The notes: generated from the sequence alone by a model not told the origin. Shown: positions 41,535 through 50,843, counted from the first letter of the stretch. The stretch is 64,000 bases of DNA from Streptomyces sp. CMB-StM0423 (GCF_002847285.1 NZ_CP025407.1:4434501-4498500); one strand, 5' to 3'. Numbers and translations are program-made.

Positions 41535-41551
41535 TTGCACAGTACTTGCAA
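41535..41551. promoter_or_regulatory. Nur-box-like site upstream of the superoxide dismutase gene
   Basis: TTGCAC-N5-TTGCAA fits the TTGCAA-N5-TTGCAA pattern recalled for the nickel regulator Nur of Streptomyces and begins 52 bp from the sodF start. It is the right place for nickel-dependent repression. Regulation is inference from the family. Confidence 0.5.
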
Positions 41552-41715
41552 CAACTTCTTGCGTGCATCAAGCTGGTTCCGTCGGGCGGGGTCCGGCGGT
41601 AGGCGATCGTCTTCCCGCCGGTGCGCTCCGGCTACCTGTGCGCCGGGCCCCGCCCGTCACGTGCCCGTTCCCTTCCGGTGCGATCTCCGGGCGCGATCTT
41701 CCGGTACGGGGCACG

Positions 41716-41725
41716 CAAGCGCTTG
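41716..41725. promoter_or_regulatory. LacI-type palindrome upstream of the polysaccharide lyase
   Basis: CAAGCGCTTG is a perfect 10-bp palindrome with the central CG typical of LacI-family operators, 64 bp before the ATG of the PL8 gene. No LacI gene is in view. The rest of 41552-41789 shows no other element. Confidence 0.4.
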
Positions 41726-41789
41726 TCGGCACCTCCCCCATCTGCTTGACTCCGGCTGCCAGTGCCCCAACGCACCGGGGGAGGACCCC

Positions 41790-44354
41790 ATGGAGTTCAC
41801 CCGCAGACGCCTGCTGTCCACCCTGCCCGCCGCCGGCCTGCTGGCGGTCCTCCCGGCCCGTACGGGCTTCGCCGCCGGGACCGCCGCAGCCGCGGACCCC
41901 GCCCTCCTCCTCGCGAACACCCGCGCCGTCTTCGCCGGCGCCACCGAGACCAACGCCCGCCCCGAGGCCGCCGGCAAGGTCGCCGCCCTCCACGGCACCG
42001 CCCGCGCCAACCTCGCCGCGATGGCCGACACGGGCACCGCCACCGGCGAGTTGTTCGCCGGCGTCCCCCTCGGCACGAGCGACGTCAACCTCGCCACCTC
42101 GTACCGCATGCTCTACGAGATCGCCCTCGCCACCCGTGCCCCCGGCGGCGACCTCCACGGCGACACCGCCGCCCAGCGCCGCGCCGTCGAAGGGCTGGTG
42201 TGGCTGCACGAGCGCTACTACGGCGACCAGGCCCGGGGTTACTACGGCAACTGGCACAACTGGGAGATCGCGATCTCCACCCACGTCGGCAAGACCTTCG
42301 CGCTCCTCGCCGACGCCCCGGGCGCCGTCCCCGCCGGGCTGCTCACGACGTACGTCGCATCCATGGACGCGTACCTCCGCAACGGCAAGGACGGGGACGT
42401 CGATCTCGACTCCCGCTTCCACACAGGCGCCAACCTCGCCGACATCACCACCAACCGCATCATCCAGGGCGCCCTGCTCGCCGCCGCCCGGGAGCCCGGC
42501 GGCGAGGCGCGCATCGCCAAGGCGCTCGAAGACCAGCTCACCGTCTTCGCCACCATCGACCCGTACGACATCCGCCACGGCAACACCGACGGCTACTACG
42601 CCGACGGCTCGTTCATCCAGCACCACTCCGTCGCGTACACCGGCTCGTACGGGAAGGGGCTGCTCACGCGCGTCGTCCAGACGCTCAAGATCCTCGACGG
42701 CACCGGCTTCGCCAACACCGGCGCGCTCGTGCCCGTCGTGCAGCGCTGGGTGCGCGACGGCTTCGCGCCGCTGATCTTCGAGGGCTGGATGATGGAGATA
42801 GTCAAGGGCCGCGCCGTCGTCCGCACGACCTCCGGCTACACCGACGTCGCCGCCGTCGTCGAGGCCGTCGTCGACCTCGCCGACTACGCGGCCGGAGCCG
42901 AGGCCGCCGCGCTCAAGAGCTACGTCAAGCACATCCGCGCCACCTCGCGCGCCGCCCTCGACCCAGCCGGTTTCGTCTCCCCCGTCAGCGTGGTGCGCTA
43001 CGCCGACATCGCCGGCGACGAGTCCCTCCCGCCCGCCGACCTCAACCCCGCCGCGCGCAGCGTCGCTTACAACGCCATGGACAAGCACGTCCACCGCCGC
43101 CCCGGCTTCGCGTTCGCGCTCGCGCGCAGCTCGGACCGCATCAGCAAGTACGAGTACATGAGCGGCGAGAACCTGATGCCCTGGTTCCAGGGCGACGGCG
43201 CGTACTACCTGTACCTCTCCGGGCAGGACCAGACGCGTGCGTACGGCGTCGACTACTACACGGTCGTCTCGCCCTACGGCCTCGCCGGCGCCACCGCGCC
43301 CGTCGAGCGGCGCGGCACCGTACCGGAGCTGTACGACGGCAAGCTCTGGTACGACAACCCCGGCCACCCGCTGAACTTCACCTCGTCCTCCGAGTCGCAG
43401 AACACCTACGTCTACTTCCCGCGCGGCACCAACCGCCACTCCGGCGGCGCCGTCCTCGGCGCGTACGGCACGTCCGCGATGGTGCAGTCCGACGACGTCG
43501 CGTACGCCGAACGCGAACGCCTCCCCGGCGACTTCGTCGTCTACCGCAACGCGACCGCCACCAAGTCGTGGTTCATGCTCGACGACGAGATCGTCGTCCT
43601 CGCCGCCGGCGTCGGCGACCCCGCCGGGCGCACGGTGACCACCACCGTCGACGCCCGCACCGCGGACCCCTCCGCCACCGTCACCGTCGCCGGCGCGCGC
43701 CCTGACGGCCGCGCCTGGGAGGGCCCCGGCACGGCCGAACTGAGCTGGCTGCGCTACGCGGACGCCGCGGAGGGCACCGCCGTCGGGTACGTCTTCCTGG
43801 ACGCGCCCCGCGTACGGGTCGGGCTGGAGGACGTCACGCGCAGCCGCCGCGTCGTACGCACCGGCAACCCGGACACGGCGGTGACGCGCACCGTGTTCAG
43901 CGCCACCGTCGACCACGAGCCGCGGTACGGGCTCGCGCGCCTGGCGTACGCGCTGGTGCCGCACGCCTCCGCCGCGCAGTTGGACACGTACCGCCGCGGC
44001 GGCCCGCTCACCGTGACCGCCAACTCCCCGCGCCTCCAGGCGGTCCGCCACTCCGGCCTCCGCCTGACCGCCGCCAACGCCTTCACCGCGGGCCGCCACG
44101 ACACCGCGGGACTGAGCATCGACGGGCCGGCCTCGGTGCTCGTACGGACCGGGGACGACGGGCGCGTGGAGGTGGCGGTGGCGGACCCGACGATGGACCG
44201 CGGCACGGTCACCGTGGTGCTGCGCGGGCGGCCGCTGCGGAAGGCCGCGGGCGACGACGGGGTCCGGGTCAGCCGGGTGGCCGGCGGGACGAAGCTGGTG
44301 GTGGACACGCATCACGCGTACGGCAGGAGCCTGACGGTGAGCCTGGAGGAGTAG
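41790..44354 (+). CDS. Secreted polysaccharide lyase family 8 (hyaluronate/chondroitin/xanthan lyase type)
   Basis: 854 residues from ATG 41790 behind GGGGGAGG. A twin-arginine-like signal (FTRRRLLSTLPAAGLLAVLPA) indicates export. The alpha/alpha-toroid domain carries the PL8 catalytic residues: Asn in GNWHNWEIAIS, His in DGSFIQHHSVAY and Tyr in AYTGSYGKGL. Beta-sandwich domains follow (MSGENLMPWFQGDGAYYLYLSGQDQ; ATKSWFMLDDEIVVLAAGV). The length matches secreted family members of about 750-850 residues. It cleaves uronic-acid-containing polysaccharides by beta-elimination. The exact substrate among hyaluronan, chondroitin and xanthan is undecided. Confidence 0.92.
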   Translation: MEFTRRRLLSTLPAAGLLAVLPARTGFAAGTAAAADPALLLANTRAVFAGATETNARPEAAGKVAALHGTARANLAAMADTGTATGELFAGVPLGTSDVNLATSYRMLYEIALATRAPGGDLHGDTAAQRRAVEGLVWLHERYYGDQARGYYGNWHNWEIAISTHVGKTFALLADAPGAVPAGLLTTYVASMDAYLRNGKDGDVDLDSRFHTGANLADITTNRIIQGALLAAAREPGGEARIAKALEDQLTVFATIDPYDIRHGNTDGYYADGSFIQHHSVAYTGSYGKGLLTRVVQTLKILDGTGFANTGALVPVVQRWVRDGFAPLIFEGWMMEIVKGRAVVRTTSGYTDVAAVVEAVVDLADYAAGAEAAALKSYVKHIRATSRAALDPAGFVSPVSVVRYADIAGDESLPPADLNPAARSVAYNAMDKHVHRRPGFAFALARSSDRISKYEYMSGENLMPWFQGDGAYYLYLSGQDQTRAYGVDYYTVVSPYGLAGATAPVERRGTVPELYDGKLWYDNPGHPLNFTSSSESQNTYVYFPRGTNRHSGGAVLGAYGTSAMVQSDDVAYAERERLPGDFVVYRNATATKSWFMLDDEIVVLAAGVGDPAGRTVTTTVDARTADPSATVTVAGARPDGRAWEGPGTAELSWLRYADAAEGTAVGYVFLDAPRVRVGLEDVTRSRRVVRTGNPDTAVTRTVFSATVDHEPRYGLARLAYALVPHASAAQLDTYRRGGPLTVTANSPRLQAVRHSGLRLTAANAFTAGRHDTAGLSIDGPASVLVRTGDDGRVEVAVADPTMDRGTVTVVLRGRPLRKAAGDDGVRVSRVAGGTKLVVDTHHAYGRSLTVSLEE

Positions 44355-44460
44355 GCGGCAGGTCGTCCGGTTCGGGGTCATGTGCACGACGGTCGGCGGG
44401 TCTACTCTGTGGTCACAGGGGCTCGGGCCGGTCGCGGCCGGCCGGACCGGGGGAGGACGA

Positions 44461-45006
44461 GTGTCCGAGTTGTTCTTACGTGGCCTGAGCCGGTGGCAGG
44501 CGGACACGCAGCGCGAGGCCGTGGCGGACGTCTACGTCGCGTCGTACAACGGCGCGGTCGGCGGGTCGGCGCCGGAGCGGGAGGGCTTCCTGCGCCGGCT
44601 CGAAGACCACGTGCAGCGGCCGGGGTTCGAGATGGTGCTTGCCGGGGGCGACCGCCCGGTGGGCTGCGCGTACGGGTTCCGGGCGGACCGCTCGGGCGCG
44701 TGGTGGCCGGACTTCCCCGAGGGGCCGCCGCTGGCGCTGGCGGAAGTCACCTCGTCGCCGCGGGCGTTCGTGGTGGCGGAGCTGATGGTGGTGCCGGACC
44801 AGCGGCGCCGGCACATCGCCACGCGGCTGCAGCAGCACCTGCTGGCCCGCTGGGCGCCGTCCCCCGCGGTGGCGCTGCTGCCGCAGGACAACGCGGCGGC
44901 GGGCGCGGCGTACCAGACCTGGGGCTGGACCAGAACGGGCAGCCTCCACCCGGTGCCGCCGACGCCGCCGCTGGACCTCTGGACGCACCGCCGCCCGCCG
45001 GGCTGA
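44461..45006 (+). CDS. GNAT-family N-acetyltransferase with a TTA codon
   Basis: 181 residues from GTG 44461, preceded by GGGGGAGGACGA. The acetyl-CoA site is VVAELMVVPDQRRRHIATRLQQHLL (motif A, R/QxxGxG/A variant RRRHIA), followed by LLPQDNAAAGAAYQTWGW. Codon 6 is TTA (44476-44478), the rarest codon in Streptomyces, read only by the developmentally controlled bldA tRNA; translation may therefore be limited to late growth. The substrate is unknown. Confidence 0.85.
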   Translation: MSELFLRGLSRWQADTQREAVADVYVASYNGAVGGSAPEREGFLRRLEDHVQRPGFEMVLAGGDRPVGCAYGFRADRSGAWWPDFPEGPPLALAEVTSSPRAFVVAELMVVPDQRRRHIATRLQQHLLARWAPSPAVALLPQDNAAAGAAYQTWGWTRTGSLHPVPPTPPLDLWTHRRPPG

Positions 45007-45139
45007 CACTTGGGGCGGGGCCCAGGGCACGCGGATGCGGCCGGCGCCGGTGCCATGAGACGTGCCGCGGCTGCTGGTCCGCCGCGAGATGCTGGAGGAC
45101 TACCGCCGCCGCGACGTGGGCCTGTGACGGCTCCCGGCG

Positions 45140-45481
45140 CTACTCCGGGGCGCCGCCGAAGCCGATCTCGTTGCCGTCCGGGTCGCGGTACACCGCCTTG
45201 CGCACGCCGTTGCCGTACGTCTCCCGCTGCACCGGCTCCAGCCCGCGCGCGGCTATCGCGGCCACCCGCTCGTCGAAGTCGCCGACGAAGACGGTGGTCA
45301 GTCCGTGCCCCGCGTGCTCCGGGCGGTGCTCGACGGCCAGGCAGCGGTGCTCCGCCAGCTCCCACACCACCTCCTCCGGGGACGCCACGAAGGTCGGCGG
45401 CGTCCCGAGCAGGCGCTCGTACCAGCTCAGCGCGGCCGGGAAGTCCCGTACGGAGATGCAGGCGAAAAGATCGACGCTCAT
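45140..45481 (-). CDS. VOC-family (glyoxalase/bleomycin resistance-like) protein
   Basis: 113 residues from ATG 45481 (MSVDLFACISVRDFPAALSWYERLLG). One VOC module of the betaalphabetabetabeta type is complete: VVWELAEHRCLAVEHRPEHAGHGLTTVFV and YRDPDGNEIGFGG, where the C-terminal Glu is a usual metal ligand. Such single-domain proteins bind small toxins or act as isomerases; no specific substrate can be assigned. Confidence 0.85.
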   Translation of the reverse strand: MSVDLFACISVRDFPAALSWYERLLGTPPTFVASPEEVVWELAEHRCLAVEHRPEHAGHGLTTVFVGDFDERVAAIAARGLEPVQRETYGNGVRKAVYRDPDGNEIGFGGAPE

Positions 45482-45708
45482 GCCGGCCATCGTAGGGACC
45501 ACCACTGACACCTCCACGGCCGTCCGGCCCCGGGCGGCCGCCGGCGCAGTGGTTGCCCGGCCCGGGCGGGCTTCCTACGCCGGCGGGATGAGCGACTCCG
45601 CGGGCCCGGACGGCACCGCGGGAGCCCGGGAACCGGACGGGGGCGGCCGGGAGCGGCCGTGGTGCGGGCGGTGAGCGCCGCGGGCCCGTCCGGCCGCGCG
45701 GACCGCCC
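45482..45708. other. Degenerate intergenic sequence before the MFS remnant
   Basis: No gene is supported. Together with the MFS remnant that follows, it looks like decaying DNA. Confidence 0.35.
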
Positions 45709-45937
45709 GTGACACCCCCGTCTGCCGCGCGTCCCGCTCCGGCCGGCGGGCCCGCCGGGTTCGACCGCCGGCTGGTGCCGCCGATGGTCCTCGGCTCGAT
45801 CCTCGACCCGATCAACTCCTCCATGCTCGACGGCGGGGCTGCACGACCTGGCCTGGCTGATGACCGGCGTGGCCGTGCTGAACCTCCTCGTCAGCCTCAC
45901 CGACCGCTCCCTGGCCCGGATCGGCCGCGAGAGCTAG
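45709..45937 (+). pseudogene. Remnant of an MFS (EmrB/QacA-like) transporter
   Basis: The 5' part reads FDRRLVPPMVLGSILDPINSSML, the first-helix start of 14-helix drug exporters. It is joined out of frame (near 45833) to a piece ending LHDLAWLMTGVAVLNLLVSLTDRSL then ARIGRES and stop, which fits the end of such a transporter. About 400 residues between them are missing, so this is an internal deletion. Confidence 0.65.
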
Positions 45938-45996
45938 TCAACTCGTCTCCTTGTTTTTCACCTGAAAGAGGCGAATAAAGTGCGGGTGGGGCAGAA

Positions 45997-46596
45997 GTGG
46001 CTACGCTCAGTCGCGTGCCGGGTACTCACGCGGCCTCGCTGCCGCGACTCTGCCGCGCCGTGATCGCTCTTCTCGCGGGGCTGGCGATCGTCGTGCTGGC
46101 CCCGGTGTTCGCGTGCGTGGACGCCGGTACGCCGCATCACGAGGGCGGCGAGAGCCTGCGGGGGAGCACGCTCGCGGTGGCGCTGGCGCCGGTGGCGTAC
46201 GCGGAGGTGACGCGGGCGCACGCGGCCCGCCACGGCGGCGAGCGGGCCGACCGTACGGCGGGCAGCCGTGTGGACGACGACCGTGCGGACGGGCGCGCCC
46301 AGAGCGCCGCCGCCGGTGTCCTCGCCCGCCACGTCGAGGACCACCTCGACGACCACGCCAGCCACGCCGACTGCAGCGAGCCGTGCTGCGAGCCCTCCGC
46401 CGCTCTCCCGCACGCCGTCGTACGGGACGATCCCGCCGGCTCCGCCGCCCACCCCGCCCCGGCCGTCCCCGCCCCCGTCCCCGGCGCGCTCCGGGAAGCC
46501 GGCGAGGCCCGCGCCGCGCCGCCGGCAGCCGCCGCTCTCCCCGCGCCCCGCCCCGGCGCCGCCCTCCTCCGCCTGGTCTGCGTCAGCCGTACGTGA
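45997..46596 (+). CDS. Cys/His-rich secreted or membrane protein
   Basis: 199 residues from GTG 45997. A membrane-type signal segment (LCRAVIALLAGLAIVVLAPVFACVDAG) is followed by a His/Asp-rich stretch (HVEDHLDDHASHADCSEPCC) that could bind metal, and a Pro/Ala-rich tail ending with a short hydrophobic patch. No family is recognised. It lies 91 bp upstream of the cysteine-synthase-like gene on the same strand. Metal binding is inference from composition. Confidence 0.5.
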   Translation: MATLSRVPGTHAASLPRLCRAVIALLAGLAIVVLAPVFACVDAGTPHHEGGESLRGSTLAVALAPVAYAEVTRAHAARHGGERADRTAGSRVDDDRADGRAQSAAAGVLARHVEDHLDDHASHADCSEPCCEPSAALPHAVVRDDPAGSAAHPAPAVPAPVPGALREAGEARAAPPAAAALPAPRPGAALLRLVCVSRT

Positions 46597-46687
46597 CGGC
46601 CCCGCGCATCCGCGCGCGCCCGGCACCCCCCCCACGTACGTACGCGAACACCCGGCCCGTACCCTCGCGGCCGCGGAAGGACCACCC

Positions 46688-47824
46688 ATGCACTCCACTC
46701 TGCGCACCGTCTCCCCCGGCGACCTCCGCGGCTTCGCCGCCGACCACCGCCTCCCCGCCCCCGCCGACGGCGCCCGCAGCACCCCGGCGGGACTCGTCGG
46801 CAACACCCCCGTCCTGTGGATCGGCGAGCCCTTCAGCCCCGCCGGACACGGCTTCTGGGCCAAGCTGGAGGGCGCCAACCCCGGCGGGCTCAAGGACCGT
46901 TCCGCGCTGCACATGGTCGCCGCCGCCCGCCGCCGCGGCGAGCTGGCGCCCGGCGCGCCCGTCGTCGAGTCGACCAGCGGCACCCTGGGCCTCGGCCTCG
47001 CGCTCGCCGGGATCACCTTCGGCCACCCGGTGACCCTCGTGACCGACCCGGGTCTGGAGCCGCTGATGCGGCACCAACTGGCCGCGTACGGGGCGCGCGT
47101 CGAGGTCGTACGCGCCCCGCATCCCACCGGCGGCTGGCAGCAGGCCCGCCGCGACCGGGTCGCGGAACTGCTGGCCGCGCAGCCCGGCGCCTGGTGCCCT
47201 GACCAGTACCACAACCCCGACAACCCCGCCTCGTACGACGCCCTCGCCCTCGAACTCGCCGTCCAGCTCGGCCGCGTCGACGTCCTCGTCACCGCGGTCG
47301 GCACCGGCGGCCACTCGGCGGGCGTCGCCCGCGCGCTGCGGGCGTTCTCGCCGGGGATGCGCCTCGTCGGGGTGGACTCGGTGCGCTCCACGGTCTTCGG
47401 GCAGCCGGCGGGCGAGCGGCTGATGCGGGGGCTCGGCAGCAGCATCCACCCGCGCAACGTCGACCACGCGGCGTTCGACGAGTGCCACTGGGTCGCGGCG
47501 CACGAGGCGGTGTGGGCGGCCCGGCGGCTGGTGCGGCACCACTACGCGGGGGGCGGCTGGAGCGTCGGCGCGGTGGCGCTGGTCGCGGGGTGGCTGGCGC
47601 GTACGGAGGGGCCCTCGGTCCGTATCGCGGCCGTCTTCCCCGACGGCGTGCAGCGCTACTGGAACACCGTCTTCAGCGACGACCACTGCCGCGCGCACGA
47701 CCTGCTCGACCGCCCGCCGGCCGCGGACCCCGACGAGATCGGGCACCCGGGGGAGCGGACCGTCGAGCGGTGGACGCGCTGCGCCAGTGTCACGGCGGTG
47801 CCGGCGGGGGTGCAGGCCCGATGA
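46688..47824 (+). CDS. PLP-dependent cysteine synthase-family enzyme
   Basis: 378 residues from ATG 46688. It is a fold-type II PLP enzyme: the cofactor lysine is in GANPGGLKDRSALHM, the phosphate-binding Gly loop is TAVGTGGHSAG, and the substrate Ser/Thr loop is VVESTSGTLGLGLA. It is longer than CysK/CysM and has the C-terminal extension seen in actinobacterial members annotated only as cysteine synthase family. Reactions of relatives include beta-replacement on O-acetyl- or O-phosphoserine, for instance in siderophore or opine-like metallophore pathways. The stop overlaps the MFS start (ATGA), so product and exporter are likely linked. Confidence 0.85.
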   Translation: MHSTLRTVSPGDLRGFAADHRLPAPADGARSTPAGLVGNTPVLWIGEPFSPAGHGFWAKLEGANPGGLKDRSALHMVAAARRRGELAPGAPVVESTSGTLGLGLALAGITFGHPVTLVTDPGLEPLMRHQLAAYGARVEVVRAPHPTGGWQQARRDRVAELLAAQPGAWCPDQYHNPDNPASYDALALELAVQLGRVDVLVTAVGTGGHSAGVARALRAFSPGMRLVGVDSVRSTVFGQPAGERLMRGLGSSIHPRNVDHAAFDECHWVAAHEAVWAARRLVRHHYAGGGWSVGAVALVAGWLARTEGPSVRIAAVFPDGVQRYWNTVFSDDHCRAHDLLDRPPAADPDEIGHPGERTVERWTRCASVTAVPAGVQAR

Positions 47825-49098
47825 GGGACCTGGTGCGCGAGTTCCGCTCGTACGGCGGCGGGGTGCGGCTGCTGATGGTGCAGCAGTTCACCATCAACAC
47901 CGCCTTCTACATGCTGATGCCCTACCTTGCCGCGCATCTCGCCGACGGGCTGGGCATGGCGGCCTGGGCCGTGGGCCTGGTCCTGGGCGTACGGAACTTC
48001 TCCCAGCAGGGCATGTTCCTGGTCGGCGGCACGCTGGCGGACCGGCTGGGCTGCAAGCGCATGATCGTCGCGGGGTGCGTGCTGCGGACGGCGGGGTTCG
48101 GGCTGCTGGGCTTCGTGCAGTCGCTGCCGGCGCTGGTCGTGGCGTCGGCGCTGACGGGGTTCGCCGGGGCGCTGTTCAACCCGGCGGTGCGGACGTACCT
48201 CGCGCAGGCCGTGGGCGAGAAGCGGCGCGTGGAAGCATTCGCGCTGTTCAACGTCTTCTATCAGACGGGGATGTTCGTCGGACCGCTCGTCGGACTGGCC
48301 CTGCTGGCCGCCGACTTCCGGCTGGTGTGCACGGTCGCGGCGCTGCTTTTCCTGGGGCTGACCGTGGTACAGGTGCTGGCGCTGCCCGAGGGGGACACGG
48401 TACGGGCCGAGCGCCCGGGGGCGCGCGGAGTGCTGGCCGACTGGCGCACGGTCGTCGCCAACCGCCCGTTCATGCTCTTCTCCGCCGCCATGATCGGCTC
48501 GTACGTCCTGTCCTTCCAGGTGTATCTGGCGCTCCCCCTCCAGGCACACCGGGCCTTCCCGGCCGCGGGTGACGGGGTGACCACTGCGCTCTTCGCCGTC
48601 TCGGCGGGCGTGGCGGCGGCGGGCCAACTGCGCGTCACGGGCTGGGCGAAGAAGCGCTGGGCGGCGCAGCGGGCCCTGGTGTACGGCATCGCCCTGATGG
48701 GCGTCGCCTTTCTGCCGCTCCTGCTCACCGGCTCCCCGCCGGGCGGCGGCGGGGCGGCGGCGGCCGCGGCGGCACTGACCCCGCTGCTGCTCGCCGCCGC
48801 CCTGCTGGCGCTGGGTACGGCCCTTGCGTACCCCTTCGAGATGGACACCGTGGTGTCCCTCTCAGGAGGCCGCCTCGTCGCCACGCACTACGGCCTCTAC
48901 AACACGGTGTCCGGCCTCGGCATCACGCTGGGCAACCTGGCGACGGGCGCGCTGTGGGACGCCGCGGAGAGGTACCCGCGGCTGCCGTGGCTGGTGCTGA
49001 CCGCGACGGGCGCGGCCTGCGCGGGTGCGCTGGCGGCGCTGGCCCGCGGCGGGCGGTTGCGCGCGGTGCGGCCGGAGCCGGAGCCGGCGTCTGCCTGA
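47821..49098 (+). CDS. MFS transporter coupled to the PLP enzyme
   Basis: 425 residues, ATG 47821 overlapping the PLP-enzyme stop by 4 bp. Twelve hydrophobic segments begin LLMVQQFTINTAFYMLMPYLAAHLA; the MFS loop motif is GGTLADRLGCKRMIVAG. The MdtH/YttB-like start (QQFxINxxFYMLxPYL) suggests an exporter. With the PLP enzyme it may export the product of that enzyme. A substrate cannot be assigned. Confidence 0.88.
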   Translation: MRDLVREFRSYGGGVRLLMVQQFTINTAFYMLMPYLAAHLADGLGMAAWAVGLVLGVRNFSQQGMFLVGGTLADRLGCKRMIVAGCVLRTAGFGLLGFVQSLPALVVASALTGFAGALFNPAVRTYLAQAVGEKRRVEAFALFNVFYQTGMFVGPLVGLALLAADFRLVCTVAALLFLGLTVVQVLALPEGDTVRAERPGARGVLADWRTVVANRPFMLFSAAMIGSYVLSFQVYLALPLQAHRAFPAAGDGVTTALFAVSAGVAAAGQLRVTGWAKKRWAAQRALVYGIALMGVAFLPLLLTGSPPGGGGAAAAAAALTPLLLAAALLALGTALAYPFEMDTVVSLSGGRLVATHYGLYNTVSGLGITLGNLATGALWDAAERYPRLPWLVLTATGAACAGALAALARGGRLRAVRPEPEPASA

Positions 49099-49150
49099 CC
49101 CGGTGCCGGCCGGGGGCGCCGGCGTGAGCCGCACGGCGCGCGGGCGCCCC

Positions 49151-50662
49151 CTAACGGACGCTGACGAACACCGGGTTGGAGTAGAACCACAGGTCCTCCC
49201 ACGGGCTCTCCAGCCCGTCGGCCACCGGCTCGGCCTCGTCCGTGCTCGTACCGCGTACGCGTGCGTACATGTCGCCGTCCACGTCCCGCAGGGTGTGCCG
49301 GATGACGTAGTCCCCGCCCTGGCGGCGCCAGTCGTTCGGGCCGAAGCGGGCGACGACCTTGGTGGTCGGGTTGGTGTCGGCGTCGCGGTCGGCGCTCGGG
49401 CCCGTGATGCTGCCGGTGATGAGGTCGACGCGGCGGACCTCGGGGCGGTCGCCGTTGCCGTTCTTGCCCTCCAGCGGGCGGAAGCGGATCTCGATCTCCA
49501 CGTCCGTGCCGTTCCGGCCGCTGACGGTGAGCGTCTCGCCCATGGCGGCACTGCGGCCGCGGTTGCCGGCGGTCAGGTCGAGGGACGTGACGAGGTCGCC
49601 GGTGCCCACCCAGACGCGGCCGTTGCGCAGGCCGTCCATGACGTCCGCGTAGTCCTGCCGCGCCATGACGTACGTCTTGCTGTACTCGCCCGGCCAGAAG
49701 TCCGAGCCGCCGCGCGTCCAGTGCACGTGCGAGTCCGACGTGGCGGTGATCCACCAGCGCCGGCCCTCGCCCAGCAGCGCGTCCCACAGCCCGCCGAGGC
49801 GCGCGGTCATCTGGTCGAAGCCGCCGTACGTGGGGTGGTTGCCGTAGCCGCCGCGGGCGCCGCCGACGAGGGGGCCCGCCTGGTGACCGGGGGCGCCCTC
49901 GAAGCCGACGTAGACGTTCGGGGCGACGTCGTTGCCGTTGCGGAACTCGCGCGGGGTGTCCTGGCCGTAGACGCCGAGTCCCGGCGCGGACCGGGAGGCG
50001 TGGTGGGCGAGCACCAGCGGCTTGCGGTCCATGGTGTTCGCGGCCTTGAGGAACTCGATCATCTTGGCCTCGGTGTCGCGACCGGGGTCCGCGGGGAAGG
50101 GGTCGAGCTTGGCGAACCGGCGCTCCAGCTCGTACAACTGCTGTGCCTCGTCGCGGTGGTGCGGGATCATCAGCGTGTGGTGGTCCAGCGCGGGCGCGTC
50201 GAACTCCATCCCCCAGAACTGCAGGACCTCGGGCACGAGGACGCGCGAGCGCAGCAGGTCGGGGTAGGCCAGCTCCAGGTTGACCTTCGAGTGGGTCGGG
50301 CCGCCGTGGTCGGTGCACATCACCCAGGACAGGCCGAAGTGCTTGGCCATGATGGCATTGGTGACGATGGGGTACACCGCGTCGGCGCCCTTGTGGAACG
50401 TGGGCGGGTTGGTCGAGGTGTCGAACCGGCCGCTGTACTCGGAGTGCACGTGGTGGTCGCCGGCCCGCCAGGCGCGCCGCCCGTCGTTCCCGCGCCCGCC
50501 CTGGTCGTTCCCCTGCGCGTCCTCGGCGACCGCCTCGCCGCTCACGACGAGCGGGCTGGCCGCCGCGAGCGTCGCCCCCACGCCGGCGTACCGGACGAGG
50601 CGGCGCCGCGAGATCCCCGCGCGCTCGGGGCCTTCGTCGCCTTCGATGTGTCCGTCGTTCAT
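49151..50662 (-). CDS. Tat-exported PHP-domain protein (metallophosphoesterase-like)
   Basis: 503 residues from ATG 50662. The twin-arginine signal ISRRRLVRYAGVGATLAAASPLVV shows export in folded form. The PHP-type metal site starts GDHHVHSEYSGRFD (HxH), continues with VMCTDHGG, PLVLAHHASR and later ITATSDSHVHW, so the metal-binding His/Asp set looks complete. A C-terminal beta domain (VEIEIRFRPLEGKNG; RRQGGDYVIRHTLRDVDGDMYARVRG) resembles the DUF3604/CehA-type extension. Its likely activity is extracytoplasmic phosphoesterase or related hydrolase; the substrate is unknown. Confidence 0.8.
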   Translation of the reverse strand: MNDGHIEGDEGPERAGISRRRLVRYAGVGATLAAASPLVVSGEAVAEDAQGNDQGGRGNDGRRAWRAGDHHVHSEYSGRFDTSTNPPTFHKGADAVYPIVTNAIMAKHFGLSWVMCTDHGGPTHSKVNLELAYPDLLRSRVLVPEVLQFWGMEFDAPALDHHTLMIPHHRDEAQQLYELERRFAKLDPFPADPGRDTEAKMIEFLKAANTMDRKPLVLAHHASRSAPGLGVYGQDTPREFRNGNDVAPNVYVGFEGAPGHQAGPLVGGARGGYGNHPTYGGFDQMTARLGGLWDALLGEGRRWWITATSDSHVHWTRGGSDFWPGEYSKTYVMARQDYADVMDGLRNGRVWVGTGDLVTSLDLTAGNRGRSAAMGETLTVSGRNGTDVEIEIRFRPLEGKNGNGDRPEVRRVDLITGSITGPSADRDADTNPTTKVVARFGPNDWRRQGGDYVIRHTLRDVDGDMYARVRGTSTDEAEPVADGLESPWEDLWFYSNPVFVSVR

Positions 50663-50843
50663 GATGCGGGCCTCTCCTTCGCGTTGTGGGGGGCGACCAG
50701 CGAGTTTCGACGGCGCAACGGAACGGGGCGTGAACGGCGGTGCCGGGGGCGGAAAACAACAGATCACACGGGGAGCGCCGGGCGCTGCGTGCGCTTGTGG
50801 GGGTGGTGCGCCGCTACCGCCGTCGTACGGGCCGCGCGGGGCC

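Noticed and set aside
45062..45127. Short open stretch ending in a stop between the GNAT and VOC genes
   Set aside because: Twenty-one codons resembling the tail of some protein, but too short and without a start; may be a relic.
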